A stretch of DNA of 64,000 nucleotides from Kappaphycus alvarezii (GCA_002205965.3 NADL03000631.1:186001-250000); one strand, 5' to 3'. Positions 7,390 to 21,514 are shown, numbered from the stretch's first letter. Notes: generated by a model from the letters alone, not told the origin. Translations and numbers: made by a program.

Positions 7390-10300
7390 GGCGAAATCTA
7401 AGGCTACAACTTGAAAATATGTATATTAAAGGGAATATAAGTTCTCAGGGTATGTCAGTACCTGTTTTTATCATGCCTCTGTCGTGTAAATCAGGAAAAA
7501 TAAGGTATACGAAACCACTCCATTTACCCACACATTTAAGTAAACCACCCATTTACACAAAGGCTATTCTTACACGCCAAGAACAAATATTTCCATGACC
7601 GGTTCTTGAAGTCTATAGAAGGAACTGTTACGGCAGAAATTGACCGCGTCGCGGATTTCAGGACATCTCCAAATTCTATTCTATTGATTGCTATTCTGTC
7701 AAAAAGTGGAAGACGAGGATACCTGGAGTCCTAATTCCCTGAACCTACGGTAAAAACTCTCCTTGGCTCCGCGGCTACCGGCGATAGCCGCACTCTTCTT
7801 GTCGTGTTAATCCGTAAAATTGTAGATAAATTGTAATGTGGCCTTTCTTATGTACAAGTTTGAACAGGGATGGCAACGATTCAGAGATTCGTGCTCTACA
7901 GACCTGATCTAGGAGAGCATCGGACTCATAGATGGTCTAGGTATTGCAGAGTGTAATGCTGATTTCGGTACTGTTATAAATCATACAGTATCAGCGTTGT
8001 ATCATATTTGGAGTTCGCAGTGCGCCCTACCTTCCAAATCTCCGTTCGATCATCATCGAGCAGCAGCAGTGCCACAGCTAACGTTGCCATGGTGAGGTGT
8101 TCTGCCTCAATCCTTCGTAACAAGGGAAATTTACTTTACCTTTTTAATGTACATTTTCACCAACTAGGTACTCTACCCCTACGTGCGCTACTGATGCCTA
8201 TAGTACTACCTGTTGAACAAGAGTACAAGAATCAGACAGCCAACGAAGTAATCGCAGCATCACAGATTCGTTCGTCGTTGCTTTTTTTACCGCACCGTGC
8301 TCGTTTCCTTCCATCCAAATTTAAAACAGGTATCTGTTGAATAACAAGTTGCTAGTCCCAAATTTATCTATAGCTACAATTTTTCTTTCAAAGCTCAAGT
8401 ACACGGTCGGAAATATATCGAAGAAGATATATTTTTATTTTTCTAACTACGAGTTGGCTACTTCCATCTTAATTACAGACAAATCTATATTAATATTCTT
8501 CTTTCTGTCAATCAAAACAAGTAGAATACATTGAACGCCTCAATCAAATTGGCGGATGCAGATGACTTCGATTCATACCTTCAGAACCTTCTCTCGCTGC
8601 CCAAAATAATCTTTACCGGATTAAATTTCAACATACGGATGTTCTTTATATCGATATCGATAAATGCTGCTTCTCTTTATGATTTTGGATACCTTATAGA
8701 TGCGTTTGGAACTCTATTTTCTGCTAAGTATCTGAAAAAAGAAAACTCTTACTAGTTCTTTATTTACTTCTTTCCATAAATATGTCAAGGTTCTGCTCAA
8801 AGCATTGTTGAAAAGTTAATAGTGAAATTGCGATACGAAAAAGTTCTCCCAAATTCAGGATGCGTCCAGAACGATAATTAATCCTGGCATATCTCCGGAA
8901 AGGCACTGGATAGCCCGAATACTCAAAATTCATAGCTGTTTAATCGTCAATTTTCTCGATTTGAAGAAACCATGAATTTTAAAGCTGGATTATGTGGTGT
9001 AACTTTCCCTTGGAACCTTTTTTTACACTAGCTCAATTGGTATTTGTGAAAATTTTAATCCCCAGAATCAGGCCAGTAAAAGCAAAAGGCTATAAAGTGA
9101 TATCAACAGACGTTTAGGTCCGTGAAAAAACGAGTTGTTTAGAAAACGTCATATAAATACACGTTTACTGGAAGATTATGAAGAAAATTATGGAAAAAAG
9201 CAACCTTAACGTAATGCTTGCGCGATAATATCGTTTTCTAGCATTCTGAATTGCTATTTCTTTATTCACTTCCTCGATGGCGCTTATCGATTTTTCTATT
9301 TAGAAAAATGCAATAAAGGCATAAAATATGATGAGTTTTTTCAATTTCATGATGGGTGAGTATGTTCAGATGCGAGGAAAGCATAAATTAAGTGAACATA
9401 GAAAATGTCCAGTTGGGTCTCTCTAAGGAGGCGAGGACAATTTCAGAAGTTTCCAAAATCCTAAACAAATAAAGGCTCGTACCAAAAAATACGTGCCTCA
9501 ATTTTCTACGTAATGCACCATAGGTTCTTAAAATATGGACAGCAAAAGTAAAGCCGTAAACGAATTTCTTGAATAGATTTGCATCAAAGCTCATGATGTC
9601 ATTTCAAAAAATACATTTAATGTAAGTATGTGGTTACACTTTCTGAATCGATACAAAACTCGCTCCAATATCTTTTTCATTCATTCCTTGTTATTTGACC
9701 CGAAATTATAGCTTTCGTTTCATTTGCGGACATATCGAACTGAAATTCTTATCGAAGGTCTGCAATGGGATTTGTCGTTCCGAATATTTTGTTTGACGGC
9801 AACTGTGTTTTCTTTGAGGACATATCGAATATAGTTAGTTAAAATATCGTCTATATCTTTTACAACGTAGGATCAAATGAAATTGAAAACATTACCACCG
9901 CGAAATCAATACCAGAAAGTCATCAATGCACAACACGAGTGATATCATTACACGTGAGAAGCAAAATTATTCGAATCGACAAGAATAAAGGCAAAATGCC
10001 GTAATATAGACCTAAATGTATTTTTACTCCCACTTCGCTGACGCTGAATACCTCCCAGTAATAATACCTGCCGAACAATAAATACCCAGTCAAAGATGTG
10101 TAACATTGATTCTTACTACCCCAATTAGCCTCGAAGTTCGTAAATTTTATCCCGGGCCATTCGGATTCTTTTCCAGGTTGTGGAGAAAACTAGACCCATC
10201 TCCTCGAAAACTGGAGTGTTCGATCCAATATTGCATCGTTTCGTACTCATGAAGGACATACACGTAATTAGTGAGAATTATTAATCCTTCCTTGATCGCC

Positions 10301-13300
10301 CATTTGATTTACTGTGTGGCACCGGTGAACCATATCCATTTCTTGCTCAAAAGATAAAAATCGCATGCACCATGATATCGATTTGCCCCATAAGAAGATA
10401 CTCCTACCCCTTCAGCAAATTCAAGTTCTTCAATTCATCTCATCGCTCCCTTGGTCCTTTTTTAGTCCTACCCAAAACTACCCTAGGCATACCGACTATT
10501 CATATCGACTCGTTCGTCTTGAATGCAGAAACAAATGGGCTGCTTCGAATGTACATATTAGATAAGGAATTATTGACCTCTTGAAAATTTTTCAAGAGAG
10601 CGGTTAAGTAGTAGTTAAGGCTACTCGAGAAAAAAGTTTTCTAATTCGTTCGAAATAGCTTTATACCAATTTTTAGTTCACTTAGCAAGCATCCCTCTGA
10701 ACCAATGAAACTCTATGCGGATAATAACTTAACACATGCTCGACTACTGCAGATAGACCGTACTTTTTCCACCTATCTTTACATAAGCTTTTCGTTCTTA
10801 TTAAACGCTCGCGCTCGGAGTAAGCTACACCCTAAAGATGTAAAATCCTTCAAGACATTCTGCCTTCATTTGGCCCATTCTGAAGGATTTAAAACAAACA
10901 GAAACAATTCTGTACAGCAGTAAAGGCTTTATATGTTCGCTTCAATGGTTTTGTGCGAGTAGATATTATGTAAATCGACGGATATCCCTTCCTTGATTTC
11001 TTCGATCCCCATTAAAAATTCCCAGCCCTTCTCGGTTACTCACAAGGATTTTGACTTATTTGAAAAATTTTTTCAAATAAATTATTTTTTCTTGGCTGAA
11101 ATTTATAGTAGACCCCCGGATCGAATAATTACGGACCAAAAACCACAGTTTGCAGATAAATTCATTTACCTTCATCTCCTCTCGAATATCATATCGTAAT
11201 ATGATATTATTGATTTCCACTCTATTTGCGGAACAAAAGATCAATAATATGAGTTTTTTTTCATATTTACCACATATTTATGGTATATCAACCGAAGACC
11301 GACAAATTTTACGTTTTGGCATACTCTGTGAAACCAATGAATGATACAATCGGATCGGAGGGACTTTCTTTTGGTCGCTGCGTTATGTGATTTCTGCAAA
11401 CTTTCTGAGACCCTGGAATCTCGCTATATTAGACTTAAATTGTTTTGCTGTGACAACATCGCATAACTTTTAAAAGGAGAGATGCAGACTCAAATAAAAT
11501 GGCTCAAACTTCAACGAGTTCTACTAAAACTTTTCCACCAGAGAGAGATCTTCCGTACCAGTCTGGTGACTAATTACTCTTCTGGCCAACAAACTTGGAC
11601 TCTGAACGCATCCGGGAATGCATTGGAACTTCTCGTGTTTATAATTTTGATCTCAAAAAATTGCTGGTCTTGCTTAACGACTGCGATGTTGCAACGGTAA
11701 AATTTTCAACATATTTTAAATGGAATCTTACCAAGGTCCTCAAAACCTTTCACCAACATTTTTCCCAGACATTTGAACCGTTTTTTCCAAATCAGAGGCA
11801 CAAAAGATATCTCAGCACTGGCGAATGAATTAATAAAAGATATTAATAATCGAGTTACAGGCCCATAAATAGTTGATTCACGCAAAAAGAATCGAATGGA
11901 TGTGCTGAAAAGTGAAATATTCGAAAAAATACTTAAAGAAGATATTTCGCCGCGATGGAGACGTATTAAGGGAAAATCTTTTTTCAGTGCTCCCTAGTGG
12001 TATCGGAGAACTAAAGATACTCAGAAAAATTTTTAAAGGTCGAACTCTTTTCTTATGAAAAATTAAAGGCTAAGAGGGCTGAAATTAGTAAATTTGAAGT
12101 CTATTTCAAACAGATCACACGAAGTAGCCGAACAGATAAAACGCATGTAACGTTCCGTTGGCGTATGATAAAAATTTTCACGAAAGTTACTATCTCATAC
12201 ACAAAAGATCATTAGTACATTTCGAAACATAACTAGTGATGAGCATGTAACGGGATGTAATATCAATTCAATCGCACAAATTTGTCTTTTTCGCGAATCC
12301 TTACTGAAAGAAAAGTTTCACTATAAGGATAAAAATAGTGTGAGGAATTTATTTCCAGATTCATACGATGAGATCCCACTCTTACATCGTCTCATTTTTC
12401 TTTCAAGTCAAGCTCAAGGGAGAACGTGAAAAAATGAAACTGAAGTACAAGATTTTCCATACGAGAACATGGATAAAATGAAAATTTTCATCTGTATGAA
12501 ATTTTTTATATTATTTTCTCCCTTACAAGGAATCCCATTCTTGTTGCATCAATTTTTCTGTTTTCTGCTCGCCAACGATAGACATCTCAAGTGTATTTAT
12601 TCAACCAGTAACAATCGATAGAAAAATTTATTGCAGGTTACTGAAATGGTGGCCAACGAATAGTCTCTTCCTATGGAAGAAACTCGTCTCCACATATAGC
12701 CCTGTAGAATCAGATCGGCTTTGCAAGCTTGTAGTTGAGTAATTGATGTTCCACCTTAGACTTAATAATGTACCCCTAAGTACGCGTTTATTCTTTAAAC
12801 GTGACTCATTTGAAAATCTGATTTTGTGGTTCCCAAATTCTCAGTTGACTATACTCGTTGAAAATTCATAAATGATTCAAATTTTCTATCAACCCTTTCA
12901 TAAACGCTTCAAGGCTATAATATTCGTTTCTGATTTGACATTGCTTTTCAATAAACGTTAAATATTCCAAGACTGTAAATCAAAGAAACTGCTTCAGTGA
13001 AGGAATACTTGGACATATGGATGGGCATAATCCCTAGTGGTCGGTCAGAAGATTAAACCTGATGAAAATAGTTGGATTATAGGAAAAATCCCACAGTCCA
13101 CTCCTCGGGAAAATAAAATTTAAAAGTTCCGATCCTAACTGAATTCCGTATATCCTTGTCCGATTATTTTTCAGCAAAATATACGTACTGGTCCAATAAC
13201 AAGCTCAAAAGGCTGTTCCGGCCTTCAAATAAATAATTCATTAACGGCCCATATAAACAGTAAATTCTGGGTCCTGTAATATACTTCTCTAGGAAACTGG

Positions 13301-14930
13301 AAGATACGAAAGAAAAAGAAAAATTTTAATAATGTGCAGTACTGTCTCCAGGTTTGGAATGCACAATCAAATTTAGGAATGTACCTCCTCAAATTTACAA
13401 ATGTTTATAGTACATTACTTAAAAACGCTTTGCAGGATAAATTTAGATTCCTAGGCAACCCAACAAGTTTGAAAATGCTTACGAAGTGAATGAAAGCAAA
13501 ATAATCAAGCATTAAACGCCTCTATGTGTCCACGTATCTCCAGTCTTTATAACAGAAACTCACATTAAGGAGTCACTGTATTATGCAAAGCTTTTTAGCT
13601 AATTCAAAAAGGCACTATCCTTTAAGGTAGCATTACGAAATAACGAACGATTTCACGGCATGAACGAAATATAAACTGTCAAAAAAATTTTATGATAAAT
13701 TGATAATTTCCACGAGCTCGTCCTCGTGGTTGTCAAAAACCAAACAATATACGATTTTCTCAGGTTATTAGATTAATGTTTCACCACTTATTCACAAAAC
13801 ACGCTGGAGAGGCCCATTTTGGAAAGAAAGAACCTTTGTGGCGAGAAATAAAAGGTATCTTCACAATAAAGACATGAGTAGATCTCACCGCAGACTCATG
13901 TTCTTTAAGATTTTTCATGTAGTATTTATGGGTGAGGGCTTATTTTTGTTGACGATAGTTGGGAAATGAAGTCGTTGGTTTTAGAACTGTTTCTAATTAC
14001 TACATCACATCAAAAGAAGGAATCATAAACGACATGAATTTTTATAGAATATTGGGAAATACAAGCTAAATCTGTGGAAAGTACATGGGTGACGCAAAAA
14101 AATTGTATCTGGTATGAAGCTGGCATATTTTTGCGTTATGTAGCGGCGAAGGAATATATATTTTGACTTTTTGCATGTCTGATGTCTGGCAAATATTTTG
14201 AACTGAGTTCTTTAGAGCTACAGCTTGATAAAAGGAGAACTTTACGAAGTAAGAACACCGATTAATAGTATAAAGTTATCCGTTAAGCAGTGAGACATTT
14301 TGAAGACCTTTTTAAGACATTGACATTCATCTTATAACCTCCCTGTATGATTTTCAGTGGACATCTGCATTTAATACGAACAATCGTAAATTTACGGTTT
14401 GGAACTTAATAGATACAATTGTCTCTAGGATACTGGAGCAGTACAATTTGGGTATGAGTAGCAAATTGTGGGATAAGGCCAAAGCTGTCTCCGATTTCCA
14501 CCCAATGGTAGCTACAGTACTGGAACGCAGTCGGCGCAGAAAAAATTCAACCCAAGAATTATTTCTACGCTGTTAAGCTTCTGCAGAATCAATATGAAAA
14601 TCAATAGGCAGATGTAATCGATCCACTCTAAAAATAATCCGTGCCCGCAAAGTTAGATAATTTGTTCAGTACAGAAATATATTGCATTCTCAATTGGTTC
14701 TGGGTGTCAGTAATTGGATTCCAGGTTAGAAAAAAATATAGTGGAGAGAGACACGATATTGAGAAATGTAACTATAGTGTAGTGTCCTGTGGGAACTAAA
14801 TTTTTGGGTGTTACAATTACATTCTTTGAGAGAATCTGCACCAGGCAGAATCGGCAGCAAAAGAACGAAGCCCTTATTGATTCGGTAATGAGTACCAAGG
14901 TGTAGTGCAATGCGCGGTGCGCAGTTCTTC
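7390..14930. other. AT-rich stretch without recognisable genes
   Basis: About 7.5 kb with only short ORFs (the longest is 110 codons, at 8008-8340 on the plus strand) and none that I recognise. Some mononucleotide and AT-rich runs and one short perfect hairpin (11185-11208) are present. No repeat, RNA gene or transposon could be recognised by eye. Very diverged elements could be hidden here. Confidence 0.6.
11185..11208. repeat. Perfect hairpin, 10-bp stem and 4-nt loop
   Basis: AATATCATAT, the loop CGTA, then ATATGATATT. It is fully complementary, but such AT-only stems arise easily in AT-rich DNA, and it lacks a T-tract or other context that would give it a role. Confidence 0.5.
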
Positions 14931-14936
14931 TCGTCT

Positions 14937-15800
14937 ATGAACGGAACACCGTTAGACAATGAGAAACCCAACACACACACACCAAGACCCACAGGGTGTT
15001 CGCTGTCCCTCTTTCTCTTTAAGCACCCTGCGATGCAGTATCACAGCTCGCCGACGGCGAGGAGAAATGGAGTTGGAAGAGCGGGGGTAATTCCTTGGAC
15101 GGCTGGACGGTATACTTGTCCTCCGGGTTGTAAGGCCGGGCCATGGTCCGCGGAATGCTAGAAACTTGGTAAGGATCGATTCCAAAGAATCGTATACACA
15201 GGGGTGTATTACTTTGACAAAGAAGATGTAGTATTGGGTCAGCTGTGCTGAATATCCCTTTGGAGATAAGGATGTTGTCACCAACGACAACCTTGAAGTT
15301 CCAATTTGTATATAGAGGCCGGAGTCCGGGGCGCCAAGCGTGAGTAAATATCACAGATAAACAACAAAAGGGGTATTGTAATATTGGATAGAGAGGAGGG
15401 GCAATAGAAAGGGGGACCCGGGCGGATAAACGTGGCTATAGCCAAAGTTGCCGTTGGCAAGGTTTCTGCAAAGGCGGAAGTTGGGAGTCAAGTTCAGAGC
15501 CAACACCGGGGTGGCTGTTTAATCTGGGGCCCTAGTGGCCAGGTAGGTATAAATACTAGTTAGGTAGGTTAAGGTTATCTACGACGGCGGGTGAGTGAAG
15601 ATAGGGAGATCCAAGTTAGAGATAAGAAAACTCGACACTTGGCCCAATAGTACCTTTCACTTGCGAAAATATCAGGTCCAATTTGGGGGCCGAGTGGTCC
15701 AGATGGCCAGCCCTCAAGCTCCATCGGGTGGGTATACAGTACCGAAAATAATAGTGGGCGACAAAAGAAAATTGCCCTTACTGTACTCTCCAGCACAGTG
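14937..15800 (-). repeat. Diverged dispersed repeat, copy 1 (inverted relative to 20.7-21.4 kb)
   Basis: Read on the minus strand, this stretch aligns piecewise with 20700-21372 on the plus strand. Shared blocks include GACCTGATATTTTCGCAAGT, a TATTTACTCAC block before CCGGCCTCTA, CTTATCTCCAAAGGGATA, TTCTAGCATTC, and a GGTGCTTAAAGAGAAAGAG end block followed by TCTAACGG. By eye the identity is of the order of 70% with gaps. A frame on the minus strand (15354-15019) resembles the frame at 21021-21263 in the second copy (shared pattern V-x-PS-x-x-x-PPL-x-x-L-x-F). The element may therefore once have encoded protein, or the repeat is simply conserved DNA. I do not recognise the family. Confidence 0.6.
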
Positions 15801-15849
15801 ACCGCTGGTTAGGAGTGAATAAGATCAAGAAAAGATCACCAAAATTAGC

Positions 15850-16900
15850 TCTTCCGATGGCAGTACAGTGTGAGTGCCTATTGCACTACACAAGGGTGGT
15901 AAATTGAATAAAAACTACTAAATAAATGAGATTAATTTTGTATAGATCCTTGACTGGCGAAAATACTACGGATTTGCCGAAGTGGGGATTCAGAAAAAAG
16001 AAAAACTCGCAAGAGAGGTGTTTTCTGTATAAGCGTATAGCTTTGCAAGCGAAATTACGTTCTTCACTGCTTTAATTGGTGTGAGCAGCAATCGGGCAAG
16101 ACTCTTTGACTAGTTGATGGAAAGTTGGCAGTTCAATGGTCTTTTATCTGTTTCTGACCCAAGATACTAGTTCTTCACTGTGAGAAGTGTTACTTGCTAT
16201 CCCTACACAGCTTTAGATACGCCTGGAAACAGATAGTTTTCATACGTACCGCAAGAAGTTGTAGAACAAATTATTTCTGTATTTTCAGGTAAAATATGCG
16301 CCGTTTTTCATTCCATGGTCCACAATTTCGTGTTAGAAACGAACGATCTGGCTAAATTTCTGAGAATTTGGTGGATGTAATTTTATTGTACACTGTACAT
16401 GCAAAGCAGAGGTTTGATATTCCTATTACGGACGAAGTAGGTTTGAAGTTAATGAAGAATCTGGAAAGGTCTCTGGAAAAAGGGAGCTAGTTGATTGTAA
16501 TGGGCGCTGCTACTGCTCAACAGCTGCATCGAAGGGATATCAAGGAGTGTACTGATTTGCAGGAAATTAATGAGCTGGAAAGTATTCTGGTGGGAGTAAC
16601 TTATAAGGTAGAGTTTGATATTGGGCTTTCATAGCATCTGTACGGGATCTGCATCAATGGGGATAATTATTTATGAAATTAAACTTCAGTTGGACAGGCC
16701 TTATCTTTCTCGAACCAAGCGTTCGATCCGAGCCGTCATTGCTCACATTCATTCCAATCTGCTCCACTATTTTCTCATATATTCCCTCCGGGTCTATCAT
16801 AAGTACACATTGTCCACGTAAGGTCAATTATTATTGCACACCAATTCCGATCTGGTCCTTCAATACAGTAACCTCTATGATATAGTGCTACCCCCGTATA
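15850..16900. other. Intergenic stretch with a worn coding-like segment
   Basis: At about 16380-16640 on the plus strand a frame interrupted by stops reads RFDIPITDEVGLKLMKNLER and then MGAATAQQLHRRDIKECTDL. It is amphipathic and protein-like, but I recognise no family. The rest shows no gene. Near 16883-16920 there is an imperfect palindrome built on TAGTGC/GCACTA just outside the end of the pogo-like relic; it could be part of its terminal repeat. Confidence 0.35.
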
Positions 16901-16917
16901 TGGGGCTTTTACGGGCA

Positions 16918-18579
16918 CTACAGGGAATCGGCACTATTCGGTAAAGCTATGGAGAGCATCTCAGTAATCAGAACTTGACCCTTTTTCCTCGTGTTGGCTT
17001 GATAAATGCAATATGGAAGCCTTTCAGTGCGCGAAGAAGGCCGGCACCTACCTGTACAACGTTTCAGTCGTATAAAATTCTGAAGTGGTTGAAAAAGCGG
17101 GTATACTTGAGACGCTGATGGTAGTTCGCGAACAACAAAGACGTCGTTCGCATCCTCGTCCTCATTGCCTTCGTTCTCCTCATTTTCATCTTGCTCGGCA
17201 ATTTCAACCTCGTCTAGACGCATCACAGTGTCTTCCACCAAGCTTGTCGGACATCAGCGCTATCTTCGATGTCTAACCATTCCGTGATGATCTCAGCATC
17301 AGCGTCAAGAAGCGTTGTATCACCAGACTCCTGTTGAGCATCCAATGCGCAAATTACTCAGCACAGTCATGAACTTTCAAACGCCGCTCTTTTCGAGACG
17401 TTCTGGATACGGCCCTCTGCCGGGGTTGATTTCAGCATAATGTCCGGCAGGAAGGATCTCAGCCTTCATCCAGCATTTCGCATGCGTAATTTGAGATACA
17501 TGCGCCCAAGCCTCTTTCTCCATCGTTGCCACATCCAGAATGTGGTGGCCGTACCCTTCTTTAATGCAGCGCATTCCAGCCCTTAGGTGCTGGTTCATGC
17601 GACGATGCTCTGAACACGTTCGAATTTGGAGCAAAACTGACCGTAGCATGCGCTTTCGATAGCCGTTCTTCCAGGCTGCAATCAAACCCATGTCCATAGG
17701 CTGGTGAGCAGCCGTGACATTGGGCTGAAGGGGTAGGACAGCACACTATCCGTGCCGCAATGAGCGCGACCTTACGAGAAGTCCGAGCGCAAATATGTGG
17801 CAAAAATACAAACATAAACCACTTGCGGAAGGTCGCGAAGTCTGAATATGCTGACTTGTTACTTAAGTATAGAACAGTACAAGTCCCAAGTCGGAAAGCA
17901 CGCGGACCTTGACGGTTCCGGTATAGCCAACAGAAATCTTTTTCGCAGCCATCGGCACTCGCGAAACAAGTACGCAGTTATACGGTTCTTGGCCTTCATA
18001 GACTTGACACCTCGGAGTGTCTTTTCTCGTGCATGAGAACATATGTACGCTTCTGCAACAGTCTGTACAACAAACCGGTCGTCTAGGTAATAGATTCCTT
18101 GCTGCATACTCGGTGCAAGAAATACTCACACAAGCCATGGCAAGTGCCGCATATCTTGACACTGATCCAACTCGGAGAACTTTCGTTGCATTGTGTCGAA
18201 GCAGCTGTGCTTGTAGCTCTGCTCACAGTCCATAAGATCATATGGCACAGGGGATATTAGAGCCACTTCCACTGATTTTTTATTCTTTACTTTAGCTGGC
18301 AGTCGATTCGAGAATTTCCTTGTAACCATTTTATCCTACCCTGATCCACACGATGAACACTTTTCACCAGACTGAGGTCTCAATGCGCACTAGAATCCCA
18401 ACTGACGCCTCTTCATTCACCAATCCATTTTGATTGTACTCAGTGCCAGGTGTATCCGCTAATCCCTTGAGGATAAGCTTTCCATAGGTGACGTTAGTCG
18501 GTAGTATAGGACGTTTGCGCTCTGAGGAACCGTTCCCTGTCAATTTTGTCAAATTGGTGGCCTGTGATAATGACAACAA
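16918..18579 (-). pseudogene. Degraded pogo/Tigger-like (DDE_1) transposase
   Basis: On the minus strand, pieces in several frames follow the order of a pogo/Tigger transposase. TLRGVKSMKAKNRITAYLF lies near 18010. KKISVGYTGTVKVR near 17930 stands where the family usually has its 'IG..K.PR' block. NVTAAHQPMDMGLIAAWK near 17700 is the hallmark of the DDE_1 domain just after the second Asp. EKEAWAHVSQITHAKCWMKA follows at about 17500, where the family has 'W..V...TI..C+..A'. An acidic tail (EIITEWLDIED, then EQDENEENEGNEDED) fits the end of such proteins. Such enzymes move DNA with short terminal repeats and TA target duplications. The Asp blocks themselves are not clear, and stops and frameshifts are frequent. 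The 5' part (18162-18579) is uncertain. Confidence 0.6.
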
Positions 18580-18599
18580 CTACGTCTTTTGTATCAGTT

Positions 18600-20690
18600 A
18601 AACTTTCATTTTAATTTTAAACCATGAAAGAGGATATCAAATTCTAATCAGGAGGGGGCAATGAAGGAGATGGGTAGTCATTTACTAGTTTTTGAATTTC
18701 GGGGCAATTGAAAGCAGTCTCTGATTGGACGACATTTTTCTATTTGAGGTGGGCTGACGTAGCGGCTGAAGTTAGTTTCTAGTTTTGTCTGGAATATTTA
18801 CCTCACCTTAATGCAAAAAATGTTACCCGGTAAGGGGAAAATCTAGAGTACGGAACATGCAAAAGTAATATTTTAGTTATTTTACAGCACTTAAGTATCA
18901 TTATGTCCCTTATTTATATATATATAATTTAAATGAGCGGATTGTCCGCAATTATACTCGTATTTTGCCACTTTTTGCAGCACCCTTAACGATTCATTCA
19001 AGATACACAATATTCACTGAAATTGTTTCCTATATGGGCCCGTATTTCGCAGTGCACACGTAGAAAAACTATTCGCCAGCTACAGGCCACAAGTGTGCAA
19101 GTTTGGCGTAAGCGATTATATACGCCCACAATTTCCAGTGGGAATACATTTACATAGCGCTCCTGGTAATCCTTTGCTATCTTCTTCTATATTTATATCT
19201 TTTTTCCAACTAAACTGCAATATAAGGCAGTCCTTGTTACTGGAAAAAGGAGAATTGGAGAGTTAAGGAAAGCAGCCACCGGGCCTCATATCTATTTATA
19301 CTTTCATCTACAGTTTGAGGCATCGACCGAACTAACTAGCCGAATGCTGTAATGCAACAGCATCAAAAAAACCTTTCGTAACAGTTCATCTTTCCATCCA
19401 TCTCAATTCCATTAGCTAACAGGGAGGGACCTTTTGATGTATAGGCTGGACGGGATAGATGGTATAGTTTGTCTAAGAAGGAGGTTTATAGTGCACATGG
19501 AGAAAAATTAGGGCCACGGCTGAGCGGGTAATGGAGAATGGGTGCGCTTGGAGGATCTGGTCTGCTGGAGAGTAACTGAGCCAAATAAAGCGGTAGAAGT
19601 TGGTGGATGCTGTGATTTTCGATTGCTTGCTTCCTGCTCTGTTCAATTCAGTCTACTGTTGGTCGTTGATTATTGGTCGTTGATTCTTATAAATCTCCAG
19701 ATAAAATCACAAAAATTAAGTAAAATTTTTCAAGCAGCGCTGAAAATTAGTTATGACTGTAATTGAATGTCCTAGAGGCCATGATAGGATGACATCCTAG
19801 TAATAAAACCCAGTAAGGAAAAAAACTCGCAAGGAAAAAACCAGTGGGCCGGGCGTCTACTGGAGACTTTTGCTCGCTATTTGTACGGATTCTTCGATGG
19901 AGGTAGCGCTACTGTATTCCAGATGGACAGATCTGGTTATACCGTATACCACCCTACTCTGCCAAAGTACCTGAGCAATAGGAAACTGCACACGTATATT
20001 AAAAATAAACTTCACCAGTAATTAGTACCTGTATAATTTTGTAACTTTGTAAAATTACATGATTCTTTGTGCAAATGCAGTATAGGTCACTATATTTTCA
20101 CATAGAGCTTCGGAAAACTTTCGCACAGAACAGTTGAGACTTTAATTTTCATCCTGTATATATAAATCCGTTTTTAAACATTCATTCTTTTTTAATGAAT
20201 CTGAATTTGATGTCTTCAACAAATGATGAGCTTTGATAAAATGAGAAAAGTTCTTAGTATACCGCGGTAAGAAATGTGAGTATGTTCGAAATTTGAGTTC
20301 GACTGAAGTTCAATAAGATATTATCCAAAGAAATAATATTCAATAGTGATTGATTAACTCCGGATATTCCTTTTATAAATAAGTAGCGGTAAAAATAACC
20401 TTTTCACCAAAAATGAATCATAAACATTTCATTTTTCTTTAATGAAAGATTAAAACATTTACATGAAAATCCAAACAAAAGCTATCCCATTGACAATAAA
20501 AGATCTAGAAATTGATACAGGGCGAAACTAGCATAAATAAAAATTTTCGATGGTTAAGTCTGTAAATTCTGTACCAAGAGAGCCCGAAATTGCTTGATTT
20601 TCTATCTCAAACTTAGCGAATCAGAGATCCTATCCGCATATCTTGAATTTCTTCAGTTAAGTTTTCGATACTCCAGAAAATCACTTAACC
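18600..20690. other. Intergenic stretch, nothing recognised
   Basis: AT-rich sequence with short ORFs only (the largest is 74 codons, at 19542-19766). I see no repeats, RNA genes or transposon ends here. Confidence 0.55.
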
Positions 20691-20699
20691 ATTACATTT

Positions 20700-21372
20700 G
20701 ATCTAGGTACTGTACACTTCCGCGAGTGGGTCAGATCGAGTGAAGTCCGGCCTCCAACTTGGATCTGATATTTTCGAAGGTGAACGCCACTCATTGGGCA
20801 AATTGTCGACCTAACTCATCTCTAACTTCTATTTATTACTTCTCTGGCATTGAATATACTACCCTCTACAACTGCTTGTCAGCAGTTGTTTTGGTTCGTA
20901 CATGTTTTAAGCCATGTATCCCCCCGTTTTCCCCTCTCATTTCCATATTAAATTACTGTTTAATTTTTCATCGGTGTTATTTACTCACTCGTAGCCCCTG
21001 AGAGTCCGGCCTCTACATTCATGTTTGTCTATGACGAAAGTAGCCTTATCTTCAATGGAGATACTCAGCGCTGCTACTCCACTTCTACCTCGATTATTTT
21101 CCGTTTTGGCACCACTTGTAACATCGTTCCATTTAATCAGATTATTCGCTCGTCGCAAAGTTCTAGCATTCTACAAGTCACGGCCGGGCTTTACAATGCT
21201 GATGAGACGCATGCTGTCAAGCCTTCCATGGTATCACCTCCGCTCTGCCACCTCAACTTCTAGTCGCCACCCGAAAGAAAAGCTACTGCATCACAGGGTA
21301 CTTAAAGAGAAAGAGAACTATCGAAAACGAGAACACAGTGACTATTCATTATCTAACGGAATTTAGTCACTT
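20700..21372 (+). repeat. Diverged dispersed repeat, copy 2
   Basis: This is the plus-strand partner of 14937-15800. Alignable blocks run from ACTTGGATCTGATATTTTCG (20756) through CATTGGGCAAATTGTCGA, TTATTTACTCACTCGTAGCC, GTCCGGCCTCTAC, TTCTAGCATTCTACA, and CACAGGGTACTTAAAGAGAA to ATCTAACGG near 21360. The ORF at 21021-21263 has counterparts in copy 1. Length and orientation suggest a mobile element of unknown type whose two copies now form a long-range inverted pair about 5 kb apart. Confidence 0.6.
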
Positions 21373-21514
21373 AAAAAGAACAACTTAGCACTTCCCATGG
21401 CATTACACCATCGTTTCTAAATCGCAAGAACCATCCAGGTCTGACAAGGTAATAGAAACTTTTTTATCTCACGCAAACTATGTGGCCAAAATTCTGCTTA
21501 TTTTGGTCGCTATA

